64,000 bases of DNA from Acidobacteriota bacterium. Its GTDB lineage: Bacteria; Acidobacteriota; Terriglobia; Acidiferrales; UBA7541. The stretch spans positions 124,001 through 188,000 of the forward strand of contig JAJYLB010000003.1 in the NCBI GenBank assembly GCA_021788095.1, read 5' to 3'. Below, one piece after another: positions 26,801 to 34,073 of the stretch (position 1 is the stretch's first letter; each line of letters opens with the position of its first letter). The position numbers and the translations under genes were made by a program. The notes under the pieces were generated by a model, which was not told the origin of the DNA, searched no databases, and saw only the letters and a program-made list of their open reading frames with translations.

Positions 26801-27115
26801 GAAGGAAAGGCGATCGCGCTCGAAGGCCAAATGATCGACATCCACAACACCGGCCGCGGCGAAGACGTGTTCCGGCACCCCATGGAGCTTTACGGGCGCA
26901 TCTGCTGGATGATGTCCCCGCTGGACAACGGGGAGGGAAGCGGCTCAGGCGGCGGCGACCTTGGCCCGACGGCGCAGGACGTTGCCGTCAACGCCGAGTT
27001 CAAACAGGACATCACGCGTTTGCAGGGTGAGTTCCATCAGTTCGTGAACCAGCAAACGCCGGCATTCAATCAGCAATTGAAGGCGGCGCACATCAGCGCG
27101 GCGATCGAGCCGTAA
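23858..27115 (+). CDS. Large secreted Asp-box (BNR) beta-propeller protein
   Basis: 1085 aa with an N-terminal signal segment (GTSLVVILALAAWALPTRGQ). About ten Asp-box motifs of the S/T-x-D-x-G-x-T/H-W kind are spread over residues 70-750 (for example TLDGGKTWQQ, SDDGGKTWTL, TTDGGESWKV, TVDDGAHWTR), predicting one or two sortilin/VPS10-like beta propellers. The last 300 residues form a separate beta domain and a helical tail (VDFLLEAQGEANRVADMINHIEW). Such proteins are often annotated as glycosyl hydrolases, but no catalytic residues can be assigned. ATG 23858 follows TGGAGG with six bases between. Probably periplasmic or surface exposed. Confidence 0.88.
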   Translation: MRERSNRGWGWSGTSLVVILALAAWALPTRGQKNPAGESNEDNPLAALHFRFVGPLGNRVAAVTGVPGNPNVVYIGAADGGVWKTENDGITWMPVFDRENASPIGALAVAPSEPNVVWAGTGEPWLIRPFWALGDGVYKSTDAGRRWTRMGLDATGHIARIVIDPHDANRAFVCAVGQTFRPQHERGVFRTLDGGKTWQQVLFVNENTGCSDLAMDPQDPNTLFAGMWQISIHTWGIDSGGTGSGVYVTHDGGDTWRKITGNGMPAADHPLGKVAVAIAPSDPQRVYALAQDTTPGLYRSDDGGKTWTLVNQSHVPDERAPYYTRFAVSPSNENLLYFVSVAYSFSLDGGKTVTIPGFRGSALGQASAGGDNHDVWIDPTNANRIMVANDGGVSISNDHGRTFAHYILPISQVYHVTTDNDIPYHVLGNLQDRDSFRGPSRTLSGGFFGSPITPAYFTATGGCEDGWAVADPKDPDIVWSGCDNGHLDRMDFHSQMARDVTAWPVSGLGWAPKNMKYRWHWNFPIAIDPLDHNRVYAGAQMVFMTTDGGESWKVISPDLTTNDKSHQENSGGISYDNLVTFDGSTLYSIAPSPLKEGVIWTGSDDGQVNVTEDGGAHWTNVTKNIPDLGPWGTISNVEPSHFDPATAYAAVSRQMVGDYNPYVYKTTDYGKTWTTIAASVPKSVNSSANCIIEDPAQKGVLFLGTNNALYFTVDDGAHWTRLRNDLPPAPVEWVVVQPTFNDLVVGTYGRGVWILDDMTPLRTLDAAEGKDAYFFKLRPAYRFRNATDAREVESGGRVMGQNPPYGADLDFWLKSPEKKVTLTVLGAGGKTIRTIEVKKTVAGLNRVWWDLRYDPGTKIAFQTPPPDAPWADPHRPYTAYGSGIPPAGPIVVPGTYTVKLDAAGTMFSEPLEVLPDPHSPGTARTIAQQVDFLLEAQGEANRVADMINHIEWTRKQLDDLQALLAASGTKYTTAIDAAKQLEGKAIALEGQMIDIHNTGRGEDVFRHPMELYGRICWMMSPLDNGEGSGSGGGDLGPTAQDVAVNAEFKQDITRLQGEFHQFVNQQTPAFNQQLKAAHISAAIEP

Positions 27116-27151
27116 GCCGCCCTCTGGGGCGGAACTTCAACCGGCCCCGGG

Positions 27152-27172
27152 CCGTGCGGGATGCCCGCACGG
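27152..27172. repeat. Hairpin downstream of the Asp-box gene
   Basis: Perfect 9-base stem CCGTGCGGG/CCCGCACGG with loop ATG, 36 bases after the stop codon and before the convergent vapC end. No T-run follows, so it may be a repeat hairpin or a factor-dependent transcript end. Confidence 0.6.
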
Positions 27173-27269
27173 TTCGGAGCCGTTTTCCGTCCCTCGGAAT
27201 TTCCCCGGCGCTATTCGTGTCTGCCCAAGCAATCTCCGGGCACCATCTCGCCGCTGGTCCTGGATCCCG

Positions 27270-27683
27270 CTATCGGCTGAAGCTGGATGGAGTCAGCAAG
27301 GGAATCACGTGGCGACCGTTGCGTCGGTAGACGCGGAAGTCGGCCTCGTCCACTGTGACCACGAAGTGACGGGGAAACACTTCGCTCATGCGAACGAGGC
27401 AAAGGTCGGCCAAGTCCGGTTTGCGGTCCACGTATTTCCTGGCCAGGGCCTGAAGTTGATCCACGTGTCGCTCAAGATCGAACGCGACTCGCACCATGCC
27501 TTCCTGGACAAGCGAAAAGACAAAGGCGCTCGAATTCAGGTGAAACGCGGCCTCCGCGAGAACTGCTTCACAGGTCAGCAAGGGCTCGCTGATGGAACGG
27601 GCGATTTCAACTGCCCAGGCGTGATGTTGGTCGTTGCGATTCCCAAAGGCGACGAGGAGGCCGGTGTCCGCGATACCTTTCAT
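27270..27683 (-). CDS. vapC: PIN-domain toxin (VapC family)
   Basis: 137 aa PIN nuclease, expected to cleave RNA when free of its antitoxin. The acidic residues expected in the active site are visible: Asp6 in IADTGLLVAF, Glu in CEAVLAEA (about 39-43), Asp in KPDLADLCLV (about 90-93) and Asp in VTVDEADFRVYR. The start overlaps the antitoxin stop by four bases (ATGA), the usual coupling in VapBC modules. Confidence 0.88.
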   Translation of the reverse strand: MKGIADTGLLVAFGNRNDQHHAWAVEIARSISEPLLTCEAVLAEAAFHLNSSAFVFSLVQEGMVRVAFDLERHVDQLQALARKYVDRKPDLADLCLVRMSEVFPRHFVVTVDEADFRVYRRNGRHVIPLLTPSSFSR

Positions 27684-27892
27684 CGCTTCCCGAAGCCCTC
27701 CCGAGCGGAGAGGTCGGCAGGTCCACGGACTTTGCCCGCGAGCCTCAGAAACCTCTGGTTGCCGGAAGCTCTCTTGGCTTTTTCGAGCTGCTCGCGGACG
27801 ACCTTCCCCGCCGGCACTCCCGTTTTCCTGGAAGTCTTCTTAAGCCAGTCTGCCAGCTCGTCGTTAAGACGGATGGTGATTGTATGACTCAT
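27680..27892 (-). CDS. vapB: Ribbon-helix-helix antitoxin (VapB-type)
   Basis: 70 aa. Begins MSHTITIRLNDELADWLKKTS, a CopG/ribbon-helix-helix DNA-binding domain, with a charged C-terminal tail that would wrap the toxin. The ATG at 27892 is preferred over 27940 because the -10 and operator-like sequence lies between them; the longer form begins with residues unlike the family. Confidence 0.85.
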   Translation of the reverse strand: MSHTITIRLNDELADWLKKTSRKTGVPAGKVVREQLEKAKRASGNQRFLRLAGKVRGPADLSAREGFGKR

Positions 27893-27900
27893 ATGCCAGA

Positions 27901-27929
27901 ATTGTATTACACTCCTCCGATCTTCACAA
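27901..27929 (-). promoter_or_regulatory. Promoter and operator of vapBC
   Basis: On the minus strand TTGTGA (27924-27929) and TACAAT (27901-27906) are 17 bases apart. A small inverted repeat TGTAaTACA (27903-27911) overlaps the -10 box and fits a ribbon-helix-helix operator. The predicted start site is within a few bases of the vapB ATG, so the transcript may be nearly leaderless. Confidence 0.55.
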
Positions 27930-28016
27930 CAGGGAAGCACCGCGGGAATCCGCTAACCCGCGGCTCGTGTTTCTTGACAGGTGGCCTGTGGCCGACGACG
28001 GGCGACACGCCGCGGC

Positions 28017-28035
28017 GGGCGGGGAGACCCCGCCC
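28017..28035. repeat. Hairpin GGGCGGGG/CCCCGCCC
   Basis: Perfect 8-base stem with loop AGA, about 45 bases beyond the end of the GT-C gene and upstream of vapBC. Part of a GC-rich repeat of the kind also seen at 34958-34986 and 41224-41242; it may also end transcription of the GT-C gene. Confidence 0.55.
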
Positions 28036-28079
28036 CTACGGACGATGCGGGCCAATGCGGCCCGGGCGCGAGGCGCACC

Positions 28080-29498
28080 CTATGGAGAGGATGGCCGCGC
28101 GGGAGGAACGGCGGAGGCGGGAATGCGCTGGCCTCGCGACGGCCAGGGCGCTCCCGGACTTGTGAGCGCAATCCAGAGCAGCCAGGCGTAAAAGGGGCCG
28201 TAGGTGAGCCAGAGAAAGAGCGGCTGGAAATGCCAGGTACCCAGCGCCCGGTAATCGATCAGCACCTCGTAGGAAAGGAACTCGAGTATCGTCAGCAGGA
28301 GCCAGGGCGCGAGGTAGCGCGAGGCGCCCACGAGCGCCAGAAACGGCACCGCCCAGGTGAAATACCACGAATAGGCGTTCGGAGCGACCAGGGGAATGGT
28401 GGCGAAAAGCAGGAAAGCCGCGCGAGCCGGGTCCAGCCGCCGCGCCGCCGCCCAAAGCGCCAGGCCGGCGACCAACCCCGCGCCGAATCCCAAGGCTAGC
28501 TGGTGCGAATGGGAAACGCGTTGGAGAACCCAGTAGATGCTGGCGTTGTTATCGCGGAAGCTGTGCCGGTATTGGCGAAACGTAGTCAAAACGACAGGCA
28601 GCGCCGAGCGGTAAGGCCAAGCGCACAGCAGAGCGAAGCCACTCGCCACCAGCACTGGCAGCCAGCCGCGCCGGGGCCATTTCAGCCTCACGAGCCATAG
28701 CGGAACGAGAACGGCAGGAAAGGCCTTGGCGAGCACGCCAGCCGCCAGCAGCAACGTTGACACTACCCGGCGCGGTCCTATAATCAGCATGGTGGCAACG
28801 ACCGTGGCGGCCAACGCCAAGGCATCGAAGTGCCCGCTGGAAGCGAACTCCACGACCACTAGCGGATTCCACCCGTAGAGGGCGAGTTGGTAGTTCCGCG
28901 CGCGCCCTCGGCGCGTCCACCACGCCAGCGCCAAGAGCACGATCAGGTCGGCCAGCAAGAACGGCGCTTTGAAGGCCGCAGACCCAGACGCCAGCCCGTC
29001 CCGAAGCTTCGGGAGGGCAGGTCCGGGACGGGCGAGCCGCCAAGCGGCTTGGAACACCAATTCCGCGAGTGGCGGATAGATCGTGCGGATTTCGTGGCCG
29101 GGAATTTGGCGAATCGACCGCGGGGCGAGTGCGGCATACCGGGGGTCGTCGGGCCGAACGAGATAGGGATTGGCGCCCAGGGCTTGCACCTCGCCATCGA
29201 ACCGGTACCGGTAGAGGTCGTCGGAGAGCGTCGGCCGCTCGGGAGCGAGCGCCAGCCGGAACGCGATCGAAGCGAGAAGGACGAGCCAGAAGGCGCGGCG
29301 GGTGTCGGGGCTGTGTTCGAGCAGGTAGAGCGCCGCCATGTAGATGATGCCCGCTCCGAGAGCGATGGCGATGGTTTCGACAACGTGCCGCTCGAGGTTT
29401 CCGAGCCACGCCAGCCTCAGGAACGCCGCGAGGAGCGCGAGCGCAAACGGCAAGACGCGCGCGAGCTGGGAGCGAGCGAGTGACGGGGAACGAGTCAT
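28080..29498 (-). CDS. GT-C type membrane glycosyltransferase (GT87/mannosyltransferase-like)
   Basis: 472 aa with about ten to twelve membrane helices. The acidic motif after the first loop (LSDDLYRYRFDGEVQALGANPY) is the GT-C signature; such enzymes use polyprenyl-phosphate-linked sugars on the outer face of the membrane. A later loop holds HSFRDNNASIYW. The stretch ARPGPALPKLRDGL is encoded by a palindromic dispersed repeat (28994-29033) and breaks the helix-loop pattern. Acceptor and sugar are unknown. Starts only 17 bases from the divergent GT2 gene. Confidence 0.82.
   Translation of the reverse strand: MTRSPSLARSQLARVLPFALALLAAFLRLAWLGNLERHVVETIAIALGAGIIYMAALYLLEHSPDTRRAFWLVLLASIAFRLALAPERPTLSDDLYRYRFDGEVQALGANPYLVRPDDPRYAALAPRSIRQIPGHEIRTIYPPLAELVFQAAWRLARPGPALPKLRDGLASGSAAFKAPFLLADLIVLLALAWWTRRGRARNYQLALYGWNPLVVVEFASSGHFDALALAATVVATMLIIGPRRVVSTLLLAAGVLAKAFPAVLVPLWLVRLKWPRRGWLPVLVASGFALLCAWPYRSALPVVLTTFRQYRHSFRDNNASIYWVLQRVSHSHQLALGFGAGLVAGLALWAAARRLDPARAAFLLFATIPLVAPNAYSWYFTWAVPFLALVGASRYLAPWLLLTILEFLSYEVLIDYRALGTWHFQPLFLWLTYGPFYAWLLWIALTSPGAPWPSRGQRIPASAVPPARPSSP
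28994..29033. repeat. Palindromic repeat inserted in the GT-C coding region
   Basis: Bounded by 10-base inverted repeats GCCCGTCCCG (28994-29003) and CGGGACGGGC (29024-29033), with an internal perfect palindrome TCCCGAAGCTTCGGGA (28999-29014). It differs from the 13.5/22.3 kb family core only at the two central bases. It is read through in frame. Confidence 0.65.
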
Positions 29499-29515
29499 GA
29501 GCGCGGAGGCGGGAA

Positions 29516-31165
29516 TTGACTTGGAACGCTAACGTATTGGCGTGGCAGACGCCCAATCCCGTCTGGACGTACTTTCACCGCCAGCTCGATCCGACGCTCA
29601 ATCCCTTCCGCGGCCTCTATCAAGCCAACGGATTCGATCTGGCGCTGATGGTGCCGTACTTCCTCGTGCTGGGCATTCTCGCGATCTACGGATTGCACCG
29701 GTATTGGCTCGTCTACGAATATTTCAAGTTTCGGCGCAACGTTCCCGGGCCGCCGCCCGAGCCCGCCGACTGGCCGAAGGTTACCATACAGCTTCCCATT
29801 TACAACGAGCGGTACGTGATCGAGCGGCTCGTGGACGCCACCGTCGCCTTCGATTATCCGCGAGAGAAGCTGGAAATCCAGGTCCTCGACGATTCCACCG
29901 ACGAAACGCAAGCCATCGCCCGAGCTGTCGTCGAGCGGTACCGCGCGGCGGGCGTACGGATCGCCTACCTCCACAGGACGAATCGCGAGGGGTACAAGGC
30001 CGGCGCGCTGCGAGAGGGCCTGCTCGAAGCGACGGGGGAATTCGTCGCCATCTTCGACGCCGATTTCCTGCCTCCGCCCTCCTTCCTCCGCCAGACCCTG
30101 CCCTACCTGCTTGCCAACCCGAGAGTGGGAATGGCGCAGGCGCGCTGGACGTATTTGAACCGGCACTATTCCGCGCTGACCGAAATCGAAGCGATCCTGC
30201 TCGACGGCCATTTCGTCATCGAGCATGGCGCGCGGTCGCGCCGAGGCATCTTTTTCAATTTCAACGGCACGGCCGGCGTCTGGCGGCGCGCCACCATCGA
30301 CGACGCCGGCGGCTGGGAACACGATACGCTCACCGAAGACACCGATCTTTCCTACCGCGCGCAGCTTCGCGGCTGGCAGTTCCTTTACCTGCCTCAGATC
30401 GAGTGTCCCTCGGAGCTGCCGGTAGAGATGAATGCGTTCAAGGTGCAGCAGGCGCGCTGGGCCAAAGGCCTGATGCAGACCGCGAAGAAGACGCTGCCGC
30501 GCGTGCTGCGCTCCGATGCCAGCCCCCGCATCAAAGCCGAAGCGGTCTTGCATCTCACCGCGAACATCAGTTATCCCCTCATGGTGGCGCTTTCGCTGAT
30601 CCTGCTCCCCGCCATGATCGTGCGTTTCTACCAGGGCTGGTTCCAAATGCTGCTGATCGATCTGCCGCTGTTCCTGGCGGCGACGTGGTCAGTATCGAGT
30701 TTCTACCTGGTCAGCCAGCACGAGCTGTTCCCGAAAAGCTGGAAGCGGGCGCTGCCCTTTCTGCCTTTCGTGATGGCGGTGGGAATAGGGCTCTCGGTGC
30801 GGAACTCGAAAGCGGTGATCGAAGCGATTCTCGGGAAGAAATCGGAATTCGCGCGCACGCCGAAATACCGGATCGAGGGGAAGGCGAAGGGCGCGGCGAA
30901 AGGCAAGAAAGCCTATCGGCGCGGGGCCGGGTGGTCGCCCTACGTCGAGCTGGCTCTGGGCGTCTACTTCCTCGGCACGGTTCTCTACGCCTGGCAAAAC
31001 CAGAACTATTTCACCCTGCCTTTCCTGCTGCTGTTCGTTTGGGGTTACCTGTATACGGGCGTGATGTCGCTCGGACAAACCTGGCTCGAACGCGCCCGGC
31101 CGTCGGCCACACCGCCCGCCGACGCCGAGCCCGCCGCGGCCGGCGCCGTCGGCCCGGGTTCCTGA
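29516..31165 (+). CDS. Cellulose-synthase-like family 2 glycosyltransferase
   Basis: 549-aa processive GT2 membrane enzyme. N-terminal helix around residues 40-65; the cytoplasmic catalytic domain has LDDSTDET, the DADF motif, EDTDLSYRAQ and QQARW (the QxxRW motif). It is followed by membrane helices (about 350-420 and 480-530). This is the D,D,D,QxxRW pattern of cellulose, mannan and hyaluronan synthase-like enzymes; the product cannot be named. The TTG at 29516 has GGAGG six bases before it; a TTG at 29537 is a weaker alternative. No PilZ domain is fused. Confidence 0.88.
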   Translation: MTWNANVLAWQTPNPVWTYFHRQLDPTLNPFRGLYQANGFDLALMVPYFLVLGILAIYGLHRYWLVYEYFKFRRNVPGPPPEPADWPKVTIQLPIYNERYVIERLVDATVAFDYPREKLEIQVLDDSTDETQAIARAVVERYRAAGVRIAYLHRTNREGYKAGALREGLLEATGEFVAIFDADFLPPPSFLRQTLPYLLANPRVGMAQARWTYLNRHYSALTEIEAILLDGHFVIEHGARSRRGIFFNFNGTAGVWRRATIDDAGGWEHDTLTEDTDLSYRAQLRGWQFLYLPQIECPSELPVEMNAFKVQQARWAKGLMQTAKKTLPRVLRSDASPRIKAEAVLHLTANISYPLMVALSLILLPAMIVRFYQGWFQMLLIDLPLFLAATWSVSSFYLVSQHELFPKSWKRALPFLPFVMAVGIGLSVRNSKAVIEAILGKKSEFARTPKYRIEGKAKGAAKGKKAYRRGAGWSPYVELALGVYFLGTVLYAWQNQNYFTLPFLLLFVWGYLYTGVMSLGQTWLERARPSATPPADAEPAAAGAVGPGS

Positions 31166-31180
31166 CCGCGTGCAGGGGCC

Positions 31181-32005
31181 TCAGTCCTGCTGTCGCCGCA
31201 TTGTTTCGAGATCTTCGACGGAAATTTCTGAGGCGGGGACCAACTTGTAGTGCTTCTCTTCGACTATGTTTACCCTGTCTTCAGCGACGGTGAGCTCGAA
31301 CATCGCGACCACGTCATTGTCTGTGAATTGGGCGGCGATGGGCCGGCAGGTCAGGGTTCCGAACCTGCTCTTGCAGTAAGCGATGTCCTGTTCGAGCTGG
31401 ACCCGCCCAAGGCGGTCGCCGGCCCCCTTCGCCTGGACCGGCAACACGTATTGCTCGCCCGTTTTGCCTATCCCGACGTAGAGCTCGTCGATTTCTATCT
31501 GGACACCTTCGACCTGCGTGCGCAGATGATTTTGGAGGGAGTAGGCCGCCAGGCCGGTGAAAATGTCCACTAAACGGTTGTAGCGCAGTTTCGCGAGCAG
31601 TGCCTGCTCGTCGCTAAGTATGTGCTGGGAAACAATCTCGGGGGTTGCGTCAGGGACCTTTATCTGGTAGCGGCCGGCTTGCGGCTCTATGCGGGTAACG
31701 GGGACGAGCCTAAAAGAGTACCTCGCGGGGCCGCCGCTCCGTATAATCCATTCTTCACCCGCCCTGCAGGTTGTAAGGACACGGTCCGGTAGCGGGCGAC
31801 GGTAGCGGAAGCTGTAGACCACATCCCCGAGGTTCTTCGGCACCGGTATCCTGATCTCGCGTGCCACGCGCGCAATTTCCTCCCGAGTGAAGTCAACGGA
31901 CTTCACCCCCTTCCTGTACCTCCGGAGGAAAATTTTTTCGATTATTCGGCTGTAAGCGGCGGCCCTGCCCGCGCGGTCGTACGGTCGAGACTGTTTAGCT
32001 CGCAA
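31181..32005 (-). CDS. Probable type II restriction endonuclease (PD-(D/E)xK-like)
   Basis: 274 aa, not clearly assignable by name. The best clue is a PD-(D/E)xK-like core at about residues 170-194: IEIDELYVGI, then YVLPVQAKG, giving Asp173 and Gln-x-Lys193, with Gln in the place of the usual acidic residue. Cys residues elsewhere do not form an obvious zinc site. The predicted TTG start overlaps the methyltransferase stop by 11 bases, so translation is probably coupled. Position directly after a cytosine methyltransferase is the main reason to call it the cognate nuclease. Target site unknown. Confidence 0.6.
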   Translation of the reverse strand: MRAKQSRPYDRAGRAAAYSRIIEKIFLRRYRKGVKSVDFTREEIARVAREIRIPVPKNLGDVVYSFRYRRPLPDRVLTTCRAGEEWIIRSGGPARYSFRLVPVTRIEPQAGRYQIKVPDATPEIVSQHILSDEQALLAKLRYNRLVDIFTGLAAYSLQNHLRTQVEGVQIEIDELYVGIGKTGEQYVLPVQAKGAGDRLGRVQLEQDIAYCKSRFGTLTCRPIAAQFTDNDVVAMFELTVAEDRVNIVEEKHYKLVPASEISVEDLETMRRQQD

Positions 32006-33299
32006 TCCGAGCGCCCCTCCTCCTCGGCGGTATGGCCGTCGGACTCACGCCAAAGTGTTTTGCGGCCCCGCGCATGTCGAGGGCGGCGAGCTGCGGGTTT
32101 CCAAGCTCGATGTGCTCCTTCGGCTTCACGGGGGCGATCCCCAACGCGGCGAGGACACGGGTGCCCACTGCCCTCGCCAGGAGCGGCGGTACGGAATTTC
32201 CCACCTGCCGGAAGCCGTGCCATATGGTCCGGTGGAATCGAAACCAATCCGGATAGGAGTGCATGCGCGCGGCTTCCCTTACCGAGATGCAACGAGGGTA
32301 AAGCGGATGGATCGGCCTCGGCGCGCTGAAGGCGCCACGATCCGCGGCCGTTCCAGCCCGGAGCGTATTGCAGAGCCCGTCGTAGGGAATACGGAAGAAG
32401 CGACTGATCGGCTCGGTGGTGCCTTGGGGGGTAGCCGCAAACCGCCTCCTGGACAACTCGGTGTGACGGGCGCGTAGGCACCCCGTTAGCAACGAGCGGT
32501 CGTACTTCCTCGGATACGAGAAATCGGAGCGGTCCATGGTTTCGCCCCGCATGAGGTGGGAGTAGGAAGAACCGCCTCTAAGCCGACAGGACAATTCATC
32601 GGTCCGAAAAAGGATGTCGTAGTCCTCTATGTCTGGCAGGTCGCAGAGGGCGTCCTCAGCTGTGGGGCAATGAGGTAGGTTCAGCGCGAGTTCGCCGTTG
32701 CCGGAGGTTCGATGCCCGTTCGGCGGCGGGATCGTGAGCGGCGTGGGGTACTCCGGGAGGCGGGCGTCCGCCCGCGCCCCCAGCAGGAAGAGGCGCTTGC
32801 GGTCCTGCGGGACTCCGAAATTTGCGGCGTTCAATATGCGATGCGGCTGCCGCACCCTATACCCGAGGGCGCGAAAGGACTCGATCAACTCGCAGAGGAG
32901 CTGCGTGTGCGGGCCCGTCGCCATACCCGGAACGTTTTCCATGACAAATGCGCGCGGCCTCAGCTCACCAACCAAGCGGAGGAAATGAAAGACTAGGGAG
33001 TTCCGCGGATCACTCAGGACGCGGTGCCCGATTAGGGAGAACCCCTGGCAAGGCGGACCGCCGAATATCAAGTCGAGTGGCCTGCTTGCCAGCCCCGCGG
33101 ATGCGCGGATGGCCTCCCCGGAAACCTCGCGGATATCCCCGCATACGATCGCACAGCGCGGGAAGTTGACCTTGTGCGTAGCCGCATGAATGGGGTCGTA
33201 CTCGACTGCCGCCACGACGTCGAAACCGGCCTGCTCGAAGCCAAGGGACATTCCACCAACTCCTGCGAACAGGTCCACAGCTATGGGCCGCAGGCTCAT
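31995..33299 (-). CDS. DNA cytosine-5 methyltransferase
   Basis: 434 aa with all main C5-MTase motifs: I at residues 9-21 (DLFAGVGGMSLGF), IV with the catalytic Cys84 (PPCQGFS), VI ENVPG (121-125), VIII QDRKR (165-169), and X GFRQVGNSVPP (362-372). The long target-recognition region lies between VIII and about residue 340. The ATG at 33299 overlaps the upstream glycosylase stop by four bases (ATGA). Forms an operon with the glycosylase and the putative nuclease. The recognition sequence cannot be deduced. Confidence 0.93.
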   Translation of the reverse strand: MSLRPIAVDLFAGVGGMSLGFEQAGFDVVAAVEYDPIHAATHKVNFPRCAIVCGDIREVSGEAIRASAGLASRPLDLIFGGPPCQGFSLIGHRVLSDPRNSLVFHFLRLVGELRPRAFVMENVPGMATGPHTQLLCELIESFRALGYRVRQPHRILNAANFGVPQDRKRLFLLGARADARLPEYPTPLTIPPPNGHRTSGNGELALNLPHCPTAEDALCDLPDIEDYDILFRTDELSCRLRGGSSYSHLMRGETMDRSDFSYPRKYDRSLLTGCLRARHTELSRRRFAATPQGTTEPISRFFRIPYDGLCNTLRAGTAADRGAFSAPRPIHPLYPRCISVREAARMHSYPDWFRFHRTIWHGFRQVGNSVPPLLARAVGTRVLAALGIAPVKPKEHIELGNPQLAALDMRGAAKHFGVSPTAIPPRRRGARIAS

Positions 33300-34015
33300 C
33301 CCCGGCGTTTTGGACCTCTTCGGCAACGGTAGTACTCGCACCACCTCGATATCGGGCACCTGTCGCACAGCGGCCCTCGGCTCAGGCAGACCGACCGACC
33401 GTGAGCGATTGCGTTGACGTGGAAACTATATCTCAAGTCGAGCGGCACCGCACGCTCCACTAGGGCCTGGGAGGTGTCCGGCCGCTTCTTCGTTTTGAGG
33501 CCGAGACGCGTGGCCACCCTGTGGACGTGGACGTCCACAGGCAGCACCTTTCTGCCCAGCGCATACATCAATACGCACTTTGCAATCTTCGGTCCAACCC
33601 CGGGGAGCGAGGTCAGGTATGCTTCCGCTTCGAGGTCTGGGAGTCGGCCCAGGGGTGCCAGCGTTGCCCGACCAAAACGTTGCCTCAATCTAGACAGGAC
33701 GGACACGATCTGGCGCGCCTTCAGTCTGGAAAGTCCCCCCGGGGCGAGGATTCGCTGCACTTCGGACTTCCGGCCTGGGAGGACAGCGTTCCAACTTGGG
33801 AAACGCCTCTTGAGCCTTCGGAACGTCCGACCAAAGCTGGGATCTCTGGTTCTCGTCGAGAGGATGATGTAAATCAGGTCGTCGAGGGGATTTCGAGGGT
33901 TCCCGTGGCGAGGACTGCCGTAGGCTCGCTCGAGTGCCGTCGCGATTTTCCAGATCTCTTCGGACTTCGGGGCGCGCGATTTCATTTTGAGGCCGGGAAC
34001 GGGGTCCGCGAACAT
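33296..34015 (-). CDS. Endonuclease III-like HhH-GPD DNA glycosylase, coupled to the methyltransferase
   Basis: 239 aa. The helix-hairpin-helix is LPGVGPKIA (137-145) with Lys143 at the position of the endonuclease III catalytic Lys. Asp161 in PVDVHVHRV is the conserved acid. The iron-sulfur loop has Cys at 210, 217, 220 and 226, the C-x6-C-x2-C-x5-C spacing. The upstream pocket motif is ILSTRTRD, where E. coli endonuclease III has LLSAQATD. The gene overlaps the methyltransferase by four bases. In the archaeal MthTI system a related glycosylase (Mig) repairs T:G mismatches arising from methylcytosine deamination; a similar role here is inference. A housekeeping Nth is the alternative. Start ATG 34015 or 33985. 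Confidence 0.88.
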   Translation of the reverse strand: MFADPVPGLKMKSRAPKSEEIWKIATALERAYGSPRHGNPRNPLDDLIYIILSTRTRDPSFGRTFRRLKRRFPSWNAVLPGRKSEVQRILAPGGLSRLKARQIVSVLSRLRQRFGRATLAPLGRLPDLEAEAYLTSLPGVGPKIAKCVLMYALGRKVLPVDVHVHRVATRLGLKTKKRPDTSQALVERAVPLDLRYSFHVNAIAHGRSVCLSRGPLCDRCPISRWCEYYRCRRGPKRRG

Positions 34016-34073
34016 GCTAACACCGGAAGAGCGGACCCCGGTGGAGAAATCCCCCCGGCACCAGCGCCGCCGA

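Noticed and set aside
23903-26878. 991-aa minus-strand frame opposite the Asp-box protein
   Set aside because: Composition is Arg/His/Gly-rich without domains, typical of antisense frames in GC-rich genes; the plus strand has ten Asp-box motifs.
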